64,000 nucleotides of DNA from Trichomonas vaginalis G3 (Eukaryota > Parabasalia > Trichomonadida > Trichomonadidae), in contig NC_067208.1 in NCBI RefSeq assembly GCF_026262505.1, forward strand, positions 16,253,962 through 16,317,961, read 5' to 3'. Shown here piece after piece: positions 10,587 through 21,244 of this stretch. The position numbers and the translations under genes are program-made. Below the pieces are notes generated by a model that saw nothing but the letters and a program-made list of their open reading frames with translations, made no database searches and had not been told where the DNA came from. Positions within the stretch are counted from its first letter, which is position 1, and every line of letters begins with the position of its first letter.

Positions 10587-10662
10587 AGAAATGAGGTTAA
10601 AATCGGGTTAGAAATCGGGTTAGATCTCACCACTTCACCTAAATTTATTTTTGTGCTATGTT
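10587..10662. repeat. Palindromic-box intergenic region
   Basis: Contains repeated GGGTTAGAAATCGGGTTAGATC and a half-palindromic CTCACCACTTCACCTAAAT followed by TTATTTTTG. These are degenerate members of the GTTAGATCTAAC and GGTGARATCTCACC box families seen at 209-220 and in Polinton B. Confidence 0.5.
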
Positions 10663-10737
10663 TTCATACGTGTGAGGGTGGTGATATCATTTATTTTTTA
10701 TTTTATTTTTTAAAATTATTTTTTTTATTTGGATGTA

Positions 10738-11022
10738 ATGACAGAACAAAAGCAACTCATACAAATCAAAACATATAACAAACATACATTTAAACATTTA
10801 TTCTTCCTTCCTGAGCATAACATGTTCTTTCAAATACATCCGAGACCAGTTGACTTTTCATTGACTGTTTATAAAGATAGAAATAGTTATATCATTAAAC
10901 CATACGATGACGAAGGTAAGTTATGTAAATTGTACGTTAAGAAGTTAGAGAAAGTTTATGGCTTCAAGTATGACTACAATAGGGTTAACACTGATGATGA
11001 AGATATTGAGGAAAATTTATGA
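10738..11022 (+). CDS. Small protein of unknown function
   Basis: A 94-residue reading frame starting at the ATG that follows a long T-rich box. It has an aromatic/basic N-terminal half (HTFKHLFFLPEHNMFFQIHP) and an acidic tail (NTDDEDIEENL). No family recognised. The acidic ending recalls the tails at 2130-2602 and 36616-37035. Confidence 0.4.
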   Translation: MTEQKQLIQIKTYNKHTFKHLFFLPEHNMFFQIHPRPVDFSLTVYKDRNSYIIKPYDDEGKLCKLYVKKLEKVYGFKYDYNRVNTDDEDIEENL

Positions 11023-11146
11023 GAACATTAGTGAAGTTGTTAGTGAGAACGATAGTGAGGTGAAATTGTTGGCGGCTTTGTAAATATTTAAGGTTAAGTT
11101 AGTTTTTGCGTTCATGTTGTAAAATATACGTTAACGGTTTTGTAAA

Positions 11147-11341
11147 GTGTCAAATTCACAAGTATTGGGTAAGGTGGAACGCAGTGCCACCATACCCAAG
11201 ACTTGTATACTAACTGGTAAAAGAGTAGGTCAGTTTGTTGGTATTATACCTAAAGACCCTGAACCAGAAGAACAAGCTCCTGTAATACAACAGCCTGAAC
11301 CTGCACCACAGTCAAGTTGGCAACCACAACCGGTATATTAA
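11147..11341 (+). pseudogene. Remnant of protein VI-like gene, Pro/Gln-rich end
   Basis: Fossil piece. It shares GKRVGQ and the Pro/Gln-rich tail (DPEPEEQAPVIQQPEPAPQ) with the minus-strand gene at 50160-50402 in Polinton B, whose first part is a glycine/tryptophan-rich amphipathic helix. Only the C-terminal part is recognisable here. It lies next to the penton-like gene in both elements. Confidence 0.5.
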
Positions 11342-11345
11342 AAAG

Positions 11346-12193
11346 TTATATTTTTATCGTTCGATAGTAGTTGTATATGAAACTAAGTTCTAAGTAAAAC
11401 ACATGGTATAATGGAATTATTCTTTTTCTTCCATCTGTAGTAAACCATACTTGAAAGTCTGAAATACTTCCACTTGGTGGTTCGTATAACTTTGTAGGTT
11501 TTTCGTAAAAGTCATTTGCCAAGCATAAGAAAGAGTTTTGGGCGCCAGAAAATGAAGCATGAACAATAATAGCATCTGGGTCGAAAACATCTTTAAATAA
11601 ATATGGTTCATCTCTTGCATATCGACTGTAGATATTTGCTAAAGGAGGTTCAACTTTCTGATTTAACATTCTTTGCAAATAATACCATGACATTGCAGTG
11701 AATTCTGTATATATTTGTTCGTCTTTATTTGGATTGTCTTCGTAGATTTGAAATGACACTTGTGAATTTTGTTTGTCATATACAATTCTCACATAAAGTG
11801 TGCTATCGGTATTCGCATATTCATCAGCATATTTTGCATAACATGAATTTATTTTATCTTCTATATTTTTTAATGCAGTCTGTAGAGAAGATGAGAGGTC
11901 AACTTGTATTAGCTCAATTTCTTCCCACATTTTTCGTTGCCCTTCAGATGTATAATCTATATGAACCTTACAATAAATGGAAAACTTTTATCTTCTACAG
12001 ACACAAACTTTATTCTTCGAAAGCCAATAGCTTTTGTGACAGATGGGTCTCTTAACCATCTTAATGGGTAGTCAAAACGATAGCCTTCATGCTTTACGGT
12101 ATCTGTCTCAAACTTTTGACCGACATTAGTAAAAAGTTCATCTAATGGTTTAGTTGTAGCAACTCTAGAATTTTCTTTTTCTATTGGAAGCAT
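11346..12193 (-). pseudogene. Penton-like minor capsid gene (remnant)
   Basis: Fossil gene, broken, about one break. The N-terminal part starts MLPIEKENSRVATTKPLDEL and the C-terminal part ends SDFQVWFTTDGRKR...LELSFIYNYY. The closing beta-strands follow the pattern of Polinton minor capsid (penton) proteins. A close copy lies on the other strand at 49312-50156 in Polinton B. The start is only 18 bp from the start of the divergent fibre gene, an arrangement kept in both elements. Confidence 0.65.
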
Positions 12194-12211
12194 ATTTTAT
12201 CTATAATAAAA
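12194..12211. promoter_or_regulatory. 18-bp divergent promoter spacer (penton-like/fibre)
   Basis: The whole space between the ATGs of two divergent genes is ATTTTATCTATAATAAAA. The same 18 bases, inverted with the gene pair, separate the copies at 49294-49311. Both promoters and leaders must fit in or overlap this spacer, and each strand presents a TTTTAT box. Confidence 0.6.
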
Positions 12212-12998
12212 ATGTCAAATGAAACAGCGTCTATGAGAGAAATACAACACAACCGGCAACTCATTATGCAAGCTCTAAATAAGAACACAACAAACTTTTC
12301 AAACTATTCTAAGATATCTGAGTCATTGAAAGGGGGTGACTTAAAACTGACATTAACCCTATAACAGATGAGTTTCTATTTCAAGACAATAAGAACAATA
12401 CTGTCTGTATAAATCCAACAAAAGGAACTTTAAACGAGAAACCTATAAATGAACTTCTTTTGAAAGCAGATGTTGACAACAAAGCTGACAAAGAATATGT
12501 AGACGATGCAATAGCAAAAGAAGAAGAAAGAGCTAACAATGCTTATGCAACAAAAGAACATACTCATCCTGAACTAGCAGACAAAACATATGTTGACAAT
12601 AAAATGTCAAGTGAAGTGACAAGAGCTGAAAACGAATATTCTAAAAAGACTCATATACATTATATTAACCAAATACCAAGTCTTAAGGAAACATTAGAGA
12701 CAAAAGCAGATAAGACTCATACACATTCTATATCTGATATTACAAACTTACAAGAAACCTTAAACAGGAAAAGTGACGTTGGACATACACATACCATTGC
12801 AAATATTACAAACTTACAACTAACTTTAAACAGGAAAAGTGACGTTGGACATACACATACCATTGCAAATATTACAAACTTACAACTAACTTTAAACAGG
12901 AAAAGTGACGTTGGACATACACATACCATTGCAAATATTACAAACTTACAAGAAACCTTAAACAGGAAAAGTGCCGTTGGACATACACATACATCTTC
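12212..12998 (+). pseudogene. Fibre protein, N-terminal part with HTHT repeats
   Basis: Fossil gene, broken, about one break plus loss of its end where satellite DNA starts. It matches the fibre gene at 47905-49293 from its start. Shaft motifs such as ADKEYVDDAIAKEEERANNA are followed by about four tandem 66-bp units (22 residues each, core VGHTHTIANITNLQ) from about 12700. Repeats of this sort are typical of trimeric phage-type fibres. The head domain seen in the other two copies is not present. Confidence 0.75.
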
Positions 12999-13733
12999 TG
13001 AAATAGTCAAATTACAATTTTTTTTCTAAGATGTCTTATTGAAAAACAGATTTGTCTGATCACAAGCACTTAAGACTTTTATAACAATAGAAATGTGTTT
13101 ATGATATTGAAATAGTCAAATTACAATTTTTTTTTCTAAGATGTCTTATTGAAAAACAGATTTGTCTGATCACAAGCACTTAAGACTTTTATAACAATAG
13201 AAATGTGTTTATGATATTGAAATAGTCAAATTACATTTTTTTTTCTCAGATGTCTTATTGAAAAACAGATTTGTCTGATCACAAGCACTTAAGACTTTTA
13301 TAACAATAGAAATGTGTTTATGATATTGAAATAGTCAAATTACAATTTTTTTTCTCAGATGTCTTATTGAAAAACAGATTTGTCTGATCACAAGCACTTA
13401 AGACTTTTATAACAATAGAAATGCGTTTATGATATTGAAATAGTCAAATTACAATTTTTTTTTCTCAGATGTCTTATTGAAAAACAGATTTGTCTGATCA
13501 CAAGCACTTAAGACTTTTATAACAATAGAAATGTGTTTATGATATTGAAATAGTCAAATTACATTTTTTTTTCTCAGATGTCTTATTGAAAAACAGATTT
13601 GTCTGATCACAAGCACTTAAGACTTTTATAACAATAGAAATGTGTTTATGATATTGAAATAGTCAAATTACAATTTTTTTTCTCAGATGTCTTATTGAAA
13701 AACAGATTTGTCTGATCACAAGCAATTAAGACA
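12999..13733 (+). repeat. Satellite array, about 109-bp unit, 6-7 copies
   Basis: Tandem copies with a period of 108-110 bp. Each contains GATGTCTTATTGAAAAACAG, then TTTGTCTGATCACAAGCAC and a run of 8-9 T. The copies are nearly identical, differing mainly in T-run length. The array abuts the fibre gene of Polinton A, and the same unit recurs at 17911-18138 (same strand) and 22401-22756 (inverted). Confidence 0.9.
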
Positions 13734-13886
13734 TGTGTCCAGGCGGCATCGTAATTGATCGGGAAATCGGGATAAAAGTATTCAATTTTATCCCGATAAA
13801 TCGGGATGAAAGTACTCAATTTTTAATCGGGACGGAATCACTACACATTTGATAGAAACATTATTTAAAAATCGTTTGAATATATA
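13734..13886. repeat. Short GGGAT repeats and hairpin at left arm edge
   Basis: A less AT-rich stretch between satellite and arm. It contains two direct copies of ATCGGGATRAAAGTAYTCAA and a hairpin with arms GGGATAAAA (13769-13777) and TTTTATCCC (13786-13794). It may be an end of the MULE or of another insertion. There is no counterpart at the right arm edge. Confidence 0.5.
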
Positions 13887-13931
13887 CTCAAATATTTATT
13901 CATATTAAAAAATTATATCATTATAATTTGC

Positions 13932-14995
13932 TTATTTCATCTTCATTGCTGTAATTTTTAATCTTTCAATTAGTTCTTTTGGTACGTATTCTAAATATTC
14001 TTCTTTTGTATCTAAAATTGTTTTGATAACGAATTCTAATCTTTCGTTTTGCAAACTTTCGTCTGTAAAGTAAATCTTGATTGAAATCTCGAGTATCTTG
14101 TTTACAAAACGATGGATACTTAATGTGTGCATTGAAACTGAGAATTTATTGGAAATTCTGAATAAAAGTAATTTATTTCTTACTTGAGATGGCTCAAAGT
14201 TTTCCAAAACGTATTGCAGAATATCGCTTTTCCAAATGCAATTCGTGAGTATTAGATTAGCTAACAAATCTGCATTTGTATTTCCAAATTCCGCGAAAAG
14301 GCGCTCTAAAATAACCGTTTTGTAATCTGACCTGAGAATCGTATAACCATTAAATGAATTTTCTTTGATATTGCCTGTTTGTTTGAAAATATTTCTTGTA
14401 TTGATTTTTCATTTTCAATTAGTAATTTGTCACATTCTCTCGTACATATTGTAAATATTATAACGTTTTCTTCATTGTAACTTGTCTCATCACTAAGATT
14501 TGAAATAACGTTTATAAAAATTTCCGCAGCTCTTGATGGAAGCAAAAACTCCCTGTGTGTATTTATAAATGATAATAGTATTTCGGATATTTTTGGTATT
14601 TCGTTAATAATTAGATTTATTATTTTGAATTTGTCTGATTCTTCTTTTATTTGTGAATTAAACGATTGAATTATTCCATTCTGAATATTAGTGTCAAATT
14701 TTGTAGAATAAATTAAACGAAAAGTTATTGAGAAATGAGGAATTTATAAATTCGTCTAGAATTCTTTGATCATTGCATAAAAATCCAATGAATTCGAATT
14801 CATTATCGGTTTGAATATAACTTGATGGTAGATTATTAAAAATTGAAGATATGAAAACTGATTGCATATATGAAATAAGACCTCAGCAGTTTGATCTTCT
14901 TTAATCTCCCAGATTGCATCCATAAATTGATTAAATTCTTCTTTAGAGAATGGTTGGGAAAGAATTTTCACAATAAATGGAAGAATATTATCCAT
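13932..14995 (-). pseudogene. MULE-linked second gene, left copy (broken)
   Basis: A gene of about 355 codons starting MDNILPFIVKILSQPFSKEE, not recognised as any family. It is leucine/isoleucine- and asparagine-rich and mostly helical, in the style of helical-repeat proteins. The reading frame is interrupted several times by frameshifts (open pieces at 14756-14995, 14306-14545 and 13932-14267). The copy at 21245-22319 is better preserved. It is divergent from the transposase gene, so it is either a MULE accessory gene or a captured host gene. Confidence 0.65.
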
Positions 14996-15498
14996 ATTTT
15001 AAAAAAGTGACAGAATTGCTAAATTTAGATTTTCTCATATATCAGTTTAATTTCTAAAATAATATCGTAAATGCATAAAATTTTATTCCACTCCTTCAAA
15101 ATATATGAATTGTTTCCTTAAATTATGAGATTTGCATCCTTCTTAGATAAATTTCAATTTTGACATTGTGAATAATCACCAAAATTTTTAAAAGATTTCA
15201 AAAATGAGCTTAATATCATTAATTTTTCAAGACAAATTCGGTTTTCTCTAATTTTTTTGGAGTTGTTCGAAAACAATTTTCATTTTTCTCGTCAAATAAA
15301 GGAAATAGAACAAAATTAAATAATGAAACAAAGATCATATATTATGTTCTTTTATTATCAACTAAGGAATTGAAGTATAACATCCAATTATAATTAAATT
15401 TCAGAAAAAGTAAAGAAATCTGAAAAAAATAGTAATGAAAAAACTCCTCTTAATAGTGCAGATCACTATTATATAACTTATAAAATTTTGACAATCAT
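14996..15498. other. Divergent spacer between MULE genes
   Basis: AT-rich, with no reading frame of note. It is the common 5' region for the transposase and the second gene. The part at about 15208-15380 has no counterpart in the right arm, where the spacer is only 335 bp. Confidence 0.6.
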
Positions 15499-17883
15499 AT
15501 GCCTCCTCGTACTTTTTCATTTTTCTCAGCCTCAGAGACTATCATATATCAAAAAGATGCTACGAATAAGCATGAATTTCTGAATCAATTTTTAAATTTA
15601 CACTTTCCAAATTATTCAAAAAATTTAAGAAAGCACGTATGGAATTATTTAAAGCGTGCTTGCACAATTCAACTCAGAGATTGCGATAAAAACGTTTACA
15701 CACAATATTATATTAGTCCTCCCTATAAATTTCACAAAATTGATTCATCCGGCACCGAACATTCATATTCAATCGTTTACAAATGCGAAGGAAGCTGCAA
15801 TTACAAAATAAAAGTGACACTGTACCCAAATCAAATTCCAAAAATCGAACCTCTCAGTGGTGAGCATTCATGCACACCAAAAGGTACAGTTTTTAGAGAT
15901 ATTGAAGAAGAAACAAAAATTAGGGATCTAATGCAAATTACACGTGAACACCATTCAATACAACCGTTAACTTCAGAAGCGCAAATATTATCATATTTAC
16001 TTTCTGAGGCAACAAAACTTGAAAGGCCTCCAAAAATACCAGAAAATTTACACACGCACATTATACAAAGAGTTTTATCCACATAATTTGGTTATTCCAG
16101 ATTTTGTGGAACAAATTCTTTCAATTACCAAACAAAATTCCGAAAATTTTCTAAAATACATCGCGTTTTACCCAGAACCAATAATAATTTTCGGTTATGA
16201 TCGTTCTGTCTCAATTTGTCACTCAGCAACAAAATTATTCTTGGACGGTACCTTTAAAATCGTCCCAAGACAGTTCGATGACAAGGGTCAACTCCTTACA
16301 TTAATGGTGCTTGACCAAACAACGAATGAATACATTCCTGTTGTCCACATTCTTATGAAATCTCGGACAGCAGAAGCGTATACAACCGCATTTTCCGCAT
16401 TAATTTCAATAATTGGGTTCAACAATTTCAAAACTGTTTACGTAGATTTTGAAATCGCACTTTACAAATCCATTAAATTATTTTGTCCAAACGCAAAGGT
16501 TACTGGCTGCTTATTTCATTATCGCCAAGCATTAATTCGCAAAATAAAAGAATTATACCCGAAACAAGAGATACCAAAAGAGATTTTTACACTTTACCAA
16601 ATTTATTCCTCATTACCTTTCGTCGAAAAAGACTCATTTTATCAAATACTTAAATTAATCGATGAGTCATCCTCAGAAATTGCAAAGCCGTTCGTAAATT
16701 ACTATAAAAAAGTATGGAAGAAAGATTATGAGTTCATTAACCAATTAGATTCAGAGGATGATATCTACACAAATAATGCTCTTGAATCCTTCCATTCTTT
16801 GCTTTCGAAAGAATTAGAAAATGCCCATCCTAGCCTCGAAATAATGATTGCAATCTTAATGAAAGTCGATAAACACTTGTTGGATAAACAATTACTCAGT
16901 ACAAAACCAGCAAAACATCCTGTCAATTATACAAAGTCCACAGCAAATATTAAAAAAGCAATTACAAATTATTTATCCGAAACAAATCGAAATTCCAAGA
17001 AAAATCAAATCAAACTTAAAGAATTTCAACAGTCAAATCAAGTAAACGAGAATTCAATCGACTTTACACCAGAAACAGGTGAGTTTTCTCAAAATGATGA
17101 GAAGATTCTCAATGAAATCCCAAATGACCAGAATAAAGTGGTTAATCAAGTGATCAAATCAATGGCAAATCCATCAAATTACAAATTCGATAAAACATTA
17201 CTCACCGAGAATTTATTCTCAATCGAACAAAAGGGAATCACGAAAATTAACCGAACCAAATTTCCAAAACAAAGAAGTAATCGTTGTCTTACAAGAAAAA
17301 AGAACATACAAAAGCCTAATGGTGATCTTGGTGAAAAATTTTCGAAAATTACTCGCAAAACAAGCAAAATTGAGAAGGCTCATTCAAATTCAGACCACAG
17401 CAGTTCAAATTCAGAAGTTACAGATGAACCTCTCTCAGATGATTCTGATGATGATTTCGAGGTAAAGGCTAAAGGTAAAAAGAGTCCATATCCTATTCCA
17501 GAATTATCAGATGGATCTTTTGAGACACCAATAAGTTCAGAATCCGAGACTTTTGAAAATAAAAAAATTTCAAATGCTCCAAACGAGAAAAGTACTACAG
17601 ACAAATCTGAATCAGACAATACGAGGAACCTATATCGTCTGAAAGCGACGTTTACAAAGAAGTTGAAGAAGTTCAAAATTTCAAAGAAATTTCCAACCCT
17701 GCTATGCCCAAAAAGAATAATGTTGATAGCGATGATGACGATAGTTGGATCATACGTCCAAAAAAGGAAATACAGAAGAACAAACTTGAAATTATTGCTG
17801 AAAAATGCGAAAAGAGATTAAACAGAGTGAGAAATTTAAGTCAGGCTTTACCAAAATTTGATGAAGATGATTTGGAAAGGTAG
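15499..17883 (+). pseudogene. MULE transposase, left copy (frameshifted)
   Basis: A Mutator-like DDE transposase of nearly 800 codons. Landmarks: a zinc-finger-like C/H module near residues 95-125 (YKCEGSCNYK...GEHSC, resembling FLYWCH/WRKY-GCM1 types), then the catalytic core with LFLDGTFKIVP, VYVDFEIALY, GCLFHYRQ and NALESFHSLL. An acidic serine-rich C-terminal tail ends ALPKFDEDDLER. Compared with the right copy there is one extra base near 16050, and a second frame change near 17620 is implied by the open frame to 17883. It is not functional as it stands. Confidence 0.85.
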
Positions 17884-17910
17884 AGATATAATTTAAAGTT
17901 TTGAATCAGA

Positions 17911-18138
17911 ATGTCTTATTGAAAAACAGATTTGTCTGATCACAAGCACTTAAGACTTTTATAACAATAGAAATGCGTTTATGATATTGAAATAGTCAAA
18001 TTACAATTTTTTTTTCTAAGATGTCTTATTGAAAAACAGATTTGTCTGATCACAAGCACTTAAGACTTTTATAACAATAGAAATGCGTTTATGATATTGA
18101 AATAGTCAAATTACAATTTTTTTTTCTCAGATGTCTTA
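17911..18138 (+). repeat. Satellite, two copies in the centre of the block
   Basis: Two copies of the same 109-110 bp unit as at 12999-13733, in the same orientation, starting shortly after the transposase stop codon. Confidence 0.88.
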
Positions 18139-18254
18139 TATCACTATAATGTTTTATTGTTTCCATTCAAACTATAATTACAATTCTATACAAAATCCAA
18201 TGAATATAAAAATAACCTTTAATTCAACCAAAATAAAAAAAATAATATAATAAA

Positions 18255-18370
18255 TTAGTCATCTTCCGACAAAGGACTTTCCAAATCATCTTCATCAAAT
18301 TTTGGTAAAGCCTGACTTAAATTTCTCACTCTGTTTAATCTCTTTTCGCATTTTTCAGTAATAATATTAT
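18255..18370 (-). pseudogene. MULE transposase C-terminal remnant
   Basis: On the minus strand the sequence reads KCEKRLNRVRNLSQALPKFD and ends EDDLESPLSEDD before a stop. This matches the end of the left transposase (17805-17883) with a different last few residues. It is probably the C-terminal end of the right MULE copy, separated from the rest of that copy by about 1 kb of unrelated DNA. Confidence 0.75.
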
Positions 18371-19375
18371 ATCAATATCTCTTTTACATATAATATTAAA
18401 GCAAACAATGCCTTCCCTATTTAATTTTACTATTTTATTTTCAATTAATTTCATATTCTTTTATCTTTCACCTTTCTCAATATTTCTAAACGCAACTTCA
18501 CAGTACATTACATTTAACCATCACTTTCTTTTTATCATAAATTTATTTTTTTAATCTTTATCTTTTTTATTTCTTTATTATTTTCTTCTTCATCTAATAT
18601 CTTATTTCATCTTTCACCATTTTTTTAATATTACCTATTGTTAACTCTTTATAATAATCTCATTCTGCAATTTTCATAAATACATTTTCATATAAAATCT
18701 TCTCAATTCATTTCAAACACATTCAAAAATAAATTGTGAAATATTAATATACTATATAAAACTAATATTTTATAATTTATTATTTTTTGAATACTTCTCA
18801 GTTTTTTCTTATTCAATTTTTACTAAATAATTTCTCATTTTCTTTTTATTCTTATTCATTCTACATGCTGTTACTAGTTTACATATCATTAGCCGAAAAA
18901 ATAATCATATAACAATCTTACCACATGTTAAATTTTTGATACATATGATTATTTTGAAATTTAAGAAATCGATTTCAAACATTCTAATAATGTCATAATG
19001 CAATCAGACAAATCCCAATTATTATAAACACTATAACATCGATTTTGACTTTAATTTTGAAATCGATAAAATATCTAGAAGATAAAAACTCATATATTTT
19101 GAGTGTAAACCTATTCAATTGTATTTTACTAAAGGATATAAATTCATTCACGAACTTAAATAAGTGTTCACTACATTAAATTCTCATTATTTAAAATCTG
19201 ATTATTTGCCTTGTTCTTTAAAATCAAGTTTAAAGCCTACCATAGTGTGACAGGTACATTGCTAGAGACTATACTACAAGTTGGGCTATTTTAATTATAA
19301 ATTAAAATAATAATTTGCATTCGCATTACACATCCTAAGTCCAAATCAAACTTGAGCGAGATGTAATGATACCAT
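18371..19375. other. AT-rich DNA separating parts of the right MULE
   Basis: Very AT-rich, with no convincing reading frame or repeat. It takes the place of the transposase segment matching 17034-17800 of the left copy, so it is an insertion or replacement within the right copy. No recognisable transposon ends were found. Confidence 0.5.
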
Positions 19376-20909
19376 ACTGTTGAAATTCTTTAAGTTTGAT
19401 TTGATTTTTCTTGGAATTTCGATTTGTTTCGGATAAATAATTTGTAATTGCTTTTTTAATATTTGCTGTGGACTTTGTATAATTGACAGGATGTTTTGCT
19501 GGTTTTGTACTGAGTAATTGTTTATCCAACAAGTGTTTATCGACTTTCATTAAGATTGCAATCATTATTTCGAGGCTAGGATGGGCATTTTCTAATTCTT
19601 TCGAAAGCAAAGAATGGAAGGATTCAAGAGCATTATTTGTGTAGATATCATCCTCTGAATCTAATTGGTTAATGAACTCATAATCTTTCTTCCATACTTT
19701 TTTATAGTAATTTACGAACGGCTTTGCAATTTCTGAGGATGACTCATCGATTAATTTAAGTATTTGATAAAATGAGTCTTTTTCGACGAAAGGTAATGAG
19801 GAATAAATTTGGTAAAGTGTAAAAATCTCTTTTGGTATCTCTTGTTTCGGGTATAATTCTTTTATTTTGCGAATTAATGCTTGGCGATAATGAAATAAGC
19901 AGCCAGTAACCTTTGCGTTTGGACAAAATAATTTAATGGATTTGTAAAGTGCGATTTCAAAATCTACGTAAACAGTTTTGAAATTGTTGAACCCAATTAT
20001 TGAAATTAATGCGGAAAATGCAGTTGTATACGCTTCTGCTGTCCGAGATTTCATAAGAATGTGGACAACAGGAATGTATTCATTCGTTGTTTGGTCAAGC
20101 ACCATTAATGTAAGGAGTTGACCCTTGTCATCGAACTGTCTTGGGACGATTTTAAAGGTACCGTCCAAGAATAATTTTGTTGCTGAGTGACAAATTGAGA
20201 CAGAACGATCATAACCGAAAATTATTATTGGTTCTGGGTAAAACGCGATGTATTTTAGAAAATTTTCGGAATTTTGTTTGGTAATTGAAAGAATTTGTTC
20301 CACAAAATCTGGAATAACCAAATTATGTGGATAAAACTCTTTGTATAATGTGCGTGGTAAATTTTCTGGTATTTTTGGAGGCCTTTCAAGTTTTGTTGCC
20401 TCAGAAAGTAAATATGATAATATTTGCGCTTCTGAAGTTAACGGTTGTATTGAATGGTGTTCACGTGTAATTTGCATTAGATCCCTAATTTTTGTTTCTT
20501 CTTCAATATCTCTAAAAACTGTACCTTTTGGTGTGCATGAATGCTCACCACTGAGAGGTTCGATTTTTGGAATTTGATTTGGGTACAGTGTCACTTTTAT
20601 TTTGTAATTGCAGCTTCCTTCGCATTTGTAAACGATTGAATATGAATGTTCGGTGCCGGATGAATCAATTTTGTGAAATTTATAGGGAGGACTAATATAA
20701 TATTGTGTGTAAACGTTTTTATCGCAATCTCTGAGTTGAATTGTGCAAGCACGCTTTAAATAATTCCATACGTGCTTTCTTAAATTTTTTGAATAATTTG
20801 GAAAGTGTAAATTTAAAAATTGATTCAGAAATTCATGCTTATTCGTAGCATCTTTTTGATATATGATAGTCTCTGAGGCTGAGAAAAATGAAAAAGTACG
20901 AGGAGGCAT
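19376..20909 (-). pseudogene. MULE transposase, right copy (C-terminally truncated)
   Basis: An open frame with about 511 transposase codons that keeps the whole N-terminal and catalytic region in one frame. The zinc-finger-like C/H module lies at about residues 95-125; catalytic acids are D249 (FLDGTFK), D316 (VYVDFEIAL) and E429 (NALESFHS). After KEFQQ the frame leaves MULE sequence and stops within unrelated DNA at 19335, so the acidic C-terminal third is missing. The catalytic triad is present; whether a truncated protein could act is unknown. Confidence 0.85.
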
Positions 20910-21244
20910 ATGATTGTCAAAATTTTATAAGTTATATAATAGTGATCTGCACTATTAAGAGGAGTTTTTTCATTACTATTTTTTTCAGATTTCTTTACTT
21001 TTTCTGAAATTTAATTATAATTGGATGTTAGCTCATTTTTGAAATCTTTTAAAAATTTTGGTGATTATTCACAATGTCAAAATTGAAATTTATCTAAGAA
21101 GGATGCAAATCTTATAATTTAAGGAAACAATTCATATATTTTGAAGGAGTGGAATAAAATTTTATGCATTTACGATATTATTTTAGAAATTAAACTGATA
21201 TATGAGAAAATCTAAATTTAGCAATTCTGTCACTTTTTTAAAAT
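20910..21244. other. Divergent spacer between right-arm MULE genes
   Basis: AT-rich, with no genes. It is the common upstream region of the minus-strand transposase and the plus-strand second gene. Confidence 0.6.

Larger units (their letters stand above)
1..12998. mobile_element. Polinton/Maverick A (fossil, partial)
   Basis: Fossil Maverick/Polinton. The family call rests on the protein-primed family B polymerase, the double jelly-roll capsid, penton-like minor capsid genes, KilA-N genes and a fibre gene lying side by side. The left end is outside the window and the right end stops inside the fibre gene, where satellite DNA begins. No terminal repeat, integrase or packaging ATPase is visible in this part. 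It is broken, with a handful of breaks spread over the polymerase and some small genes, while the capsid gene looks whole. The close match of some parts to Polinton B suggests a fairly young insertion. Confidence 0.9.
13887..17033 (+). repeat. Left arm of large inverted repeat
   Basis: The inverted partner is 19376-22365. The outer edge starts ACTCAAATATTTATTC, mirrored at 22365, and the inner edge ends GAATTTCAACAGT, mirrored at 19376. Arms are almost the same length (3,147 and 2,990 bp). The left arm carries roughly 170 bp in the intergenic spacer that the right arm lacks, and single-base differences occur in the genes. Confidence 0.88.

Noticed and set aside
12717-13010. Minus-strand cysteine/valine-rich repeat frame (97 residues)
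   Set aside because: It is the antisense of the 66-bp fibre repeats; the periodic look comes from the repeats, and the plus frame matches the fibre genes elsewhere.
12999-13733. Possible Polinton terminal repeat or subterminal array
   Set aside because: The same unit also lies inside and beyond the MULE block and lacks AG/CT tips or a target duplication, so it is a satellite.
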